From Dyadobacter sp. CY323 (GTDB taxonomy: Bacteria > Bacteroidota > Bacteroidia > Cytophagales > Spirosomataceae): a stretch of DNA of 64,000 bases. A program made the position numbers and the translations under genes. The DNA lies in the NCBI RefSeq assembly GCF_021390245.1, contig NZ_JAJUXH010000003.1:124001-188000 (forward strand), in the 5' to 3' direction. Numbering within the stretch: the first letter of the stretch is position 1; every line of letters starts with the position of its first letter. Positions 63,140-64,000 of this stretch are shown here, in pieces. The notes under the pieces were generated by a model. That model worked only from the letters and a program-made list of their open reading frames with translations, did not search any database and had not been told where the DNA came from.

Positions 63140-64000
63140 CGGTATCGTATTCCACAGGTTCAAAAAGGGAGTGTTGCATCAGCGTGTGGCTGAAATACAT
63201 GTTGGTAAGATTGGTCGAAACGGCGCTGGTCAGTTTTGACACTTCTGATAAAAGATCAAAAAGCTCCTCTCTTTCAGAATCCGCATTGCATTTATTTAAA
63301 TTGGAGACATTGGCCAGCTTAACCAGCGTCACCGCTTTCATCACCAGTTTTTCAGCTTCATTAAGTCGCTCGCCACGCGTGGTGGCAGGTAATTTCCCGA
63401 GATTTTTCTTTAATTCATCGAGCATGTAAACCAGCGAGTAAGGCAATGTTTTTTCCAAAAGCACCATATCCAGCATCGCCTCCACACTTAAATGCGACTT
63501 ATAGATCTGGCGGTACTGTACCAGTGAATGGTGATTGATCAATGTCGCCTCGATCAGTTCATTCTCGACCGCAGTCGCATTTTTTACACCAAAATTAGAC
63601 TGTATCACACTGATCCTCGAAAGAATGCGCTCGATCAGTTTTCCCGTTTCAAGTAACAGATAACTGTTATCCCGCGGCATACTTTCCGCGATTACGCCCA
63701 GGAACGTAAACATGTTGTTGAAAAGTCCGTCCAGCGTTTTTTGAATGTCGTTACTGTTCATACTCGACGCATTCCGGATCTCATGAAACCCATTATCGAT
63801 CAAATCCACAATCCGCCATATTTCCAAATCCCATTGATTCCTGACCGCACTCACTGCATTCAGCAACGCGCCGATATTGGTCGAAATGGAGCCGGGCCGC
63901 GTTCCGTTCGAAATCAGGTCGATAATTTCTGTATAAGGATCTGAAAACCGGTCTTCCTCATCCAGAAATCCGGGGTAAGTAGCCGACACGTGGGTCAGCG
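63129..64000 (-). CDS. alpha-E (DUF403) domain protein, N-terminus outside the window
   Basis: The frame is open to the right edge, giving about 290 residues of a family usually near 310-320, so only a short N-terminal part is missing. It is all-helical with conserved stretches DLEIWRIVDLIDNGFHEIRN, RDNSYLLLETGKLIERILSR and LPYSLVYMLDELKKNLGKLP. The stop overlaps the transglutaminase start. The next gene upstream, beyond the window, would be expected to encode a circularly permuted ATP-grasp protein. Confidence 0.88.
   Translation of the reverse strand, partial: LTHVSATYPGFLDEEDRFSDPYTEIIDLISNGTRPGSISTNIGALLNAVSAVRNQWDLEIWRIVDLIDNGFHEIRNASSMNSNDIQKTLDGLFNNMFTFLGVIAESMPRDNSYLLLETGKLIERILSRISVIQSNFGVKNATAVENELIEATLINHHSLVQYRQIYKSHLSVEAMLDMVLLEKTLPYSLVYMLDELKKNLGKLPATTRGERLNEAEKLVMKAVTLVKLANVSNLNKCNADSEREELFDLLSEVSKLTSAVSTNLTNMYFSHTLMQHSLFEPVEYDTDEI

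Overview
The window is 64 kb of chromosomal DNA from a member of the Bacteroidota, most likely order Cytophagales (Dyadobacter/Spirosoma-like; the genus is inferred from general resemblance, not from a search). The evidence is an alternative complex III (act) operon joined to an aa3-type oxidase operon, promoters of the Bacteroidota type (TTG, 18-21 nt, TAnnTTTG), almost no Shine-Dalgarno sequences, a Bacteroidota-style anti-sigma factor and several families typical of the phylum (DUF3078, DUF3341). It is mostly core genome. I see no CRISPR array, prophage, transposase or integrase.

Layout. 1-10.8 kb, minus strand: the transcription/translation block tRNA-Tyr, tRNA-Gly, tRNA-Thr, tuf, tRNA-Trp, secE, nusG, rplK, rplA, rplJ, rplL, rpoB, rpoC (rpoC runs off the left edge). 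A tRNA-Thr-like relic lies in the tuf leader. 10.9-13.4 kb: an ECF sigma factor, a probable anti-sigma factor and an outer-membrane-type protein. 13.5-16.8 kb: murI facing a GH106-like glycosidase. 17.0-33.6 kb, minus strand: one long respiratory operon, actABCDEF, coxBA (ctaC, ctaD), ctaA, ctaB, two subunit III genes, subunit IV, a SCO-like protein, a DUF420 protein and a small CxxC membrane protein, ending in a clear terminator. 33.8-37.1 kb: tRNA-Cys, rpsA, an HNH endonuclease and smpB. 37.1-40.2 kb: an NTF2-like gene broken by a one-base frameshift, a radical SAM gene, accD and an FMN reductase. 40.3-49.0 kb: the distal half of the division/cell-wall cluster (murD-ftsW-murG-murC-ftsQ-ftsA-ftsZ). 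49.1-51.1 kb: mscL, a DUF3078 protein and a second ECF sigma factor. 51.2-54.0 kb: rplM-rpsI-rpsB-tsf. 54.2-64 kb: an outer-membrane-like protein, DUF1080, DUF2520, a KdsC-like phosphatase, an acyltransferase, a polysaccharide deacetylase, sbcD, a DksA-like protein, pdhB, and a transglutaminase/alpha-E pair at the right edge.

How the genes work together. The respiratory operon encodes quinol oxidation (ActABCDEF), electron transfer to the CuA/heme a3 oxidase, synthesis of its heme A (CtaB, CtaA) and probable copper-site assembly (SCO-like protein, possibly the small CxxC protein). The murD-ftsZ block joins the last cytoplasmic peptidoglycan steps to divisome assembly. The ribosomal blocks supply the translation machinery, with terminators and promoters dividing them into sub-units.

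No clearly new defence or mobile system is present. The most unusual items are the tRNA-Thr-like element in the tuf leader, the overlapping terminator/promoter between tuf and tRNA-Trp, the terminator inside the tRNA cluster, the repeat-rich rpsB leader, the sigma/anti-sigma/barrel module and the two uncharacterised genes at the end of the respiratory operon.
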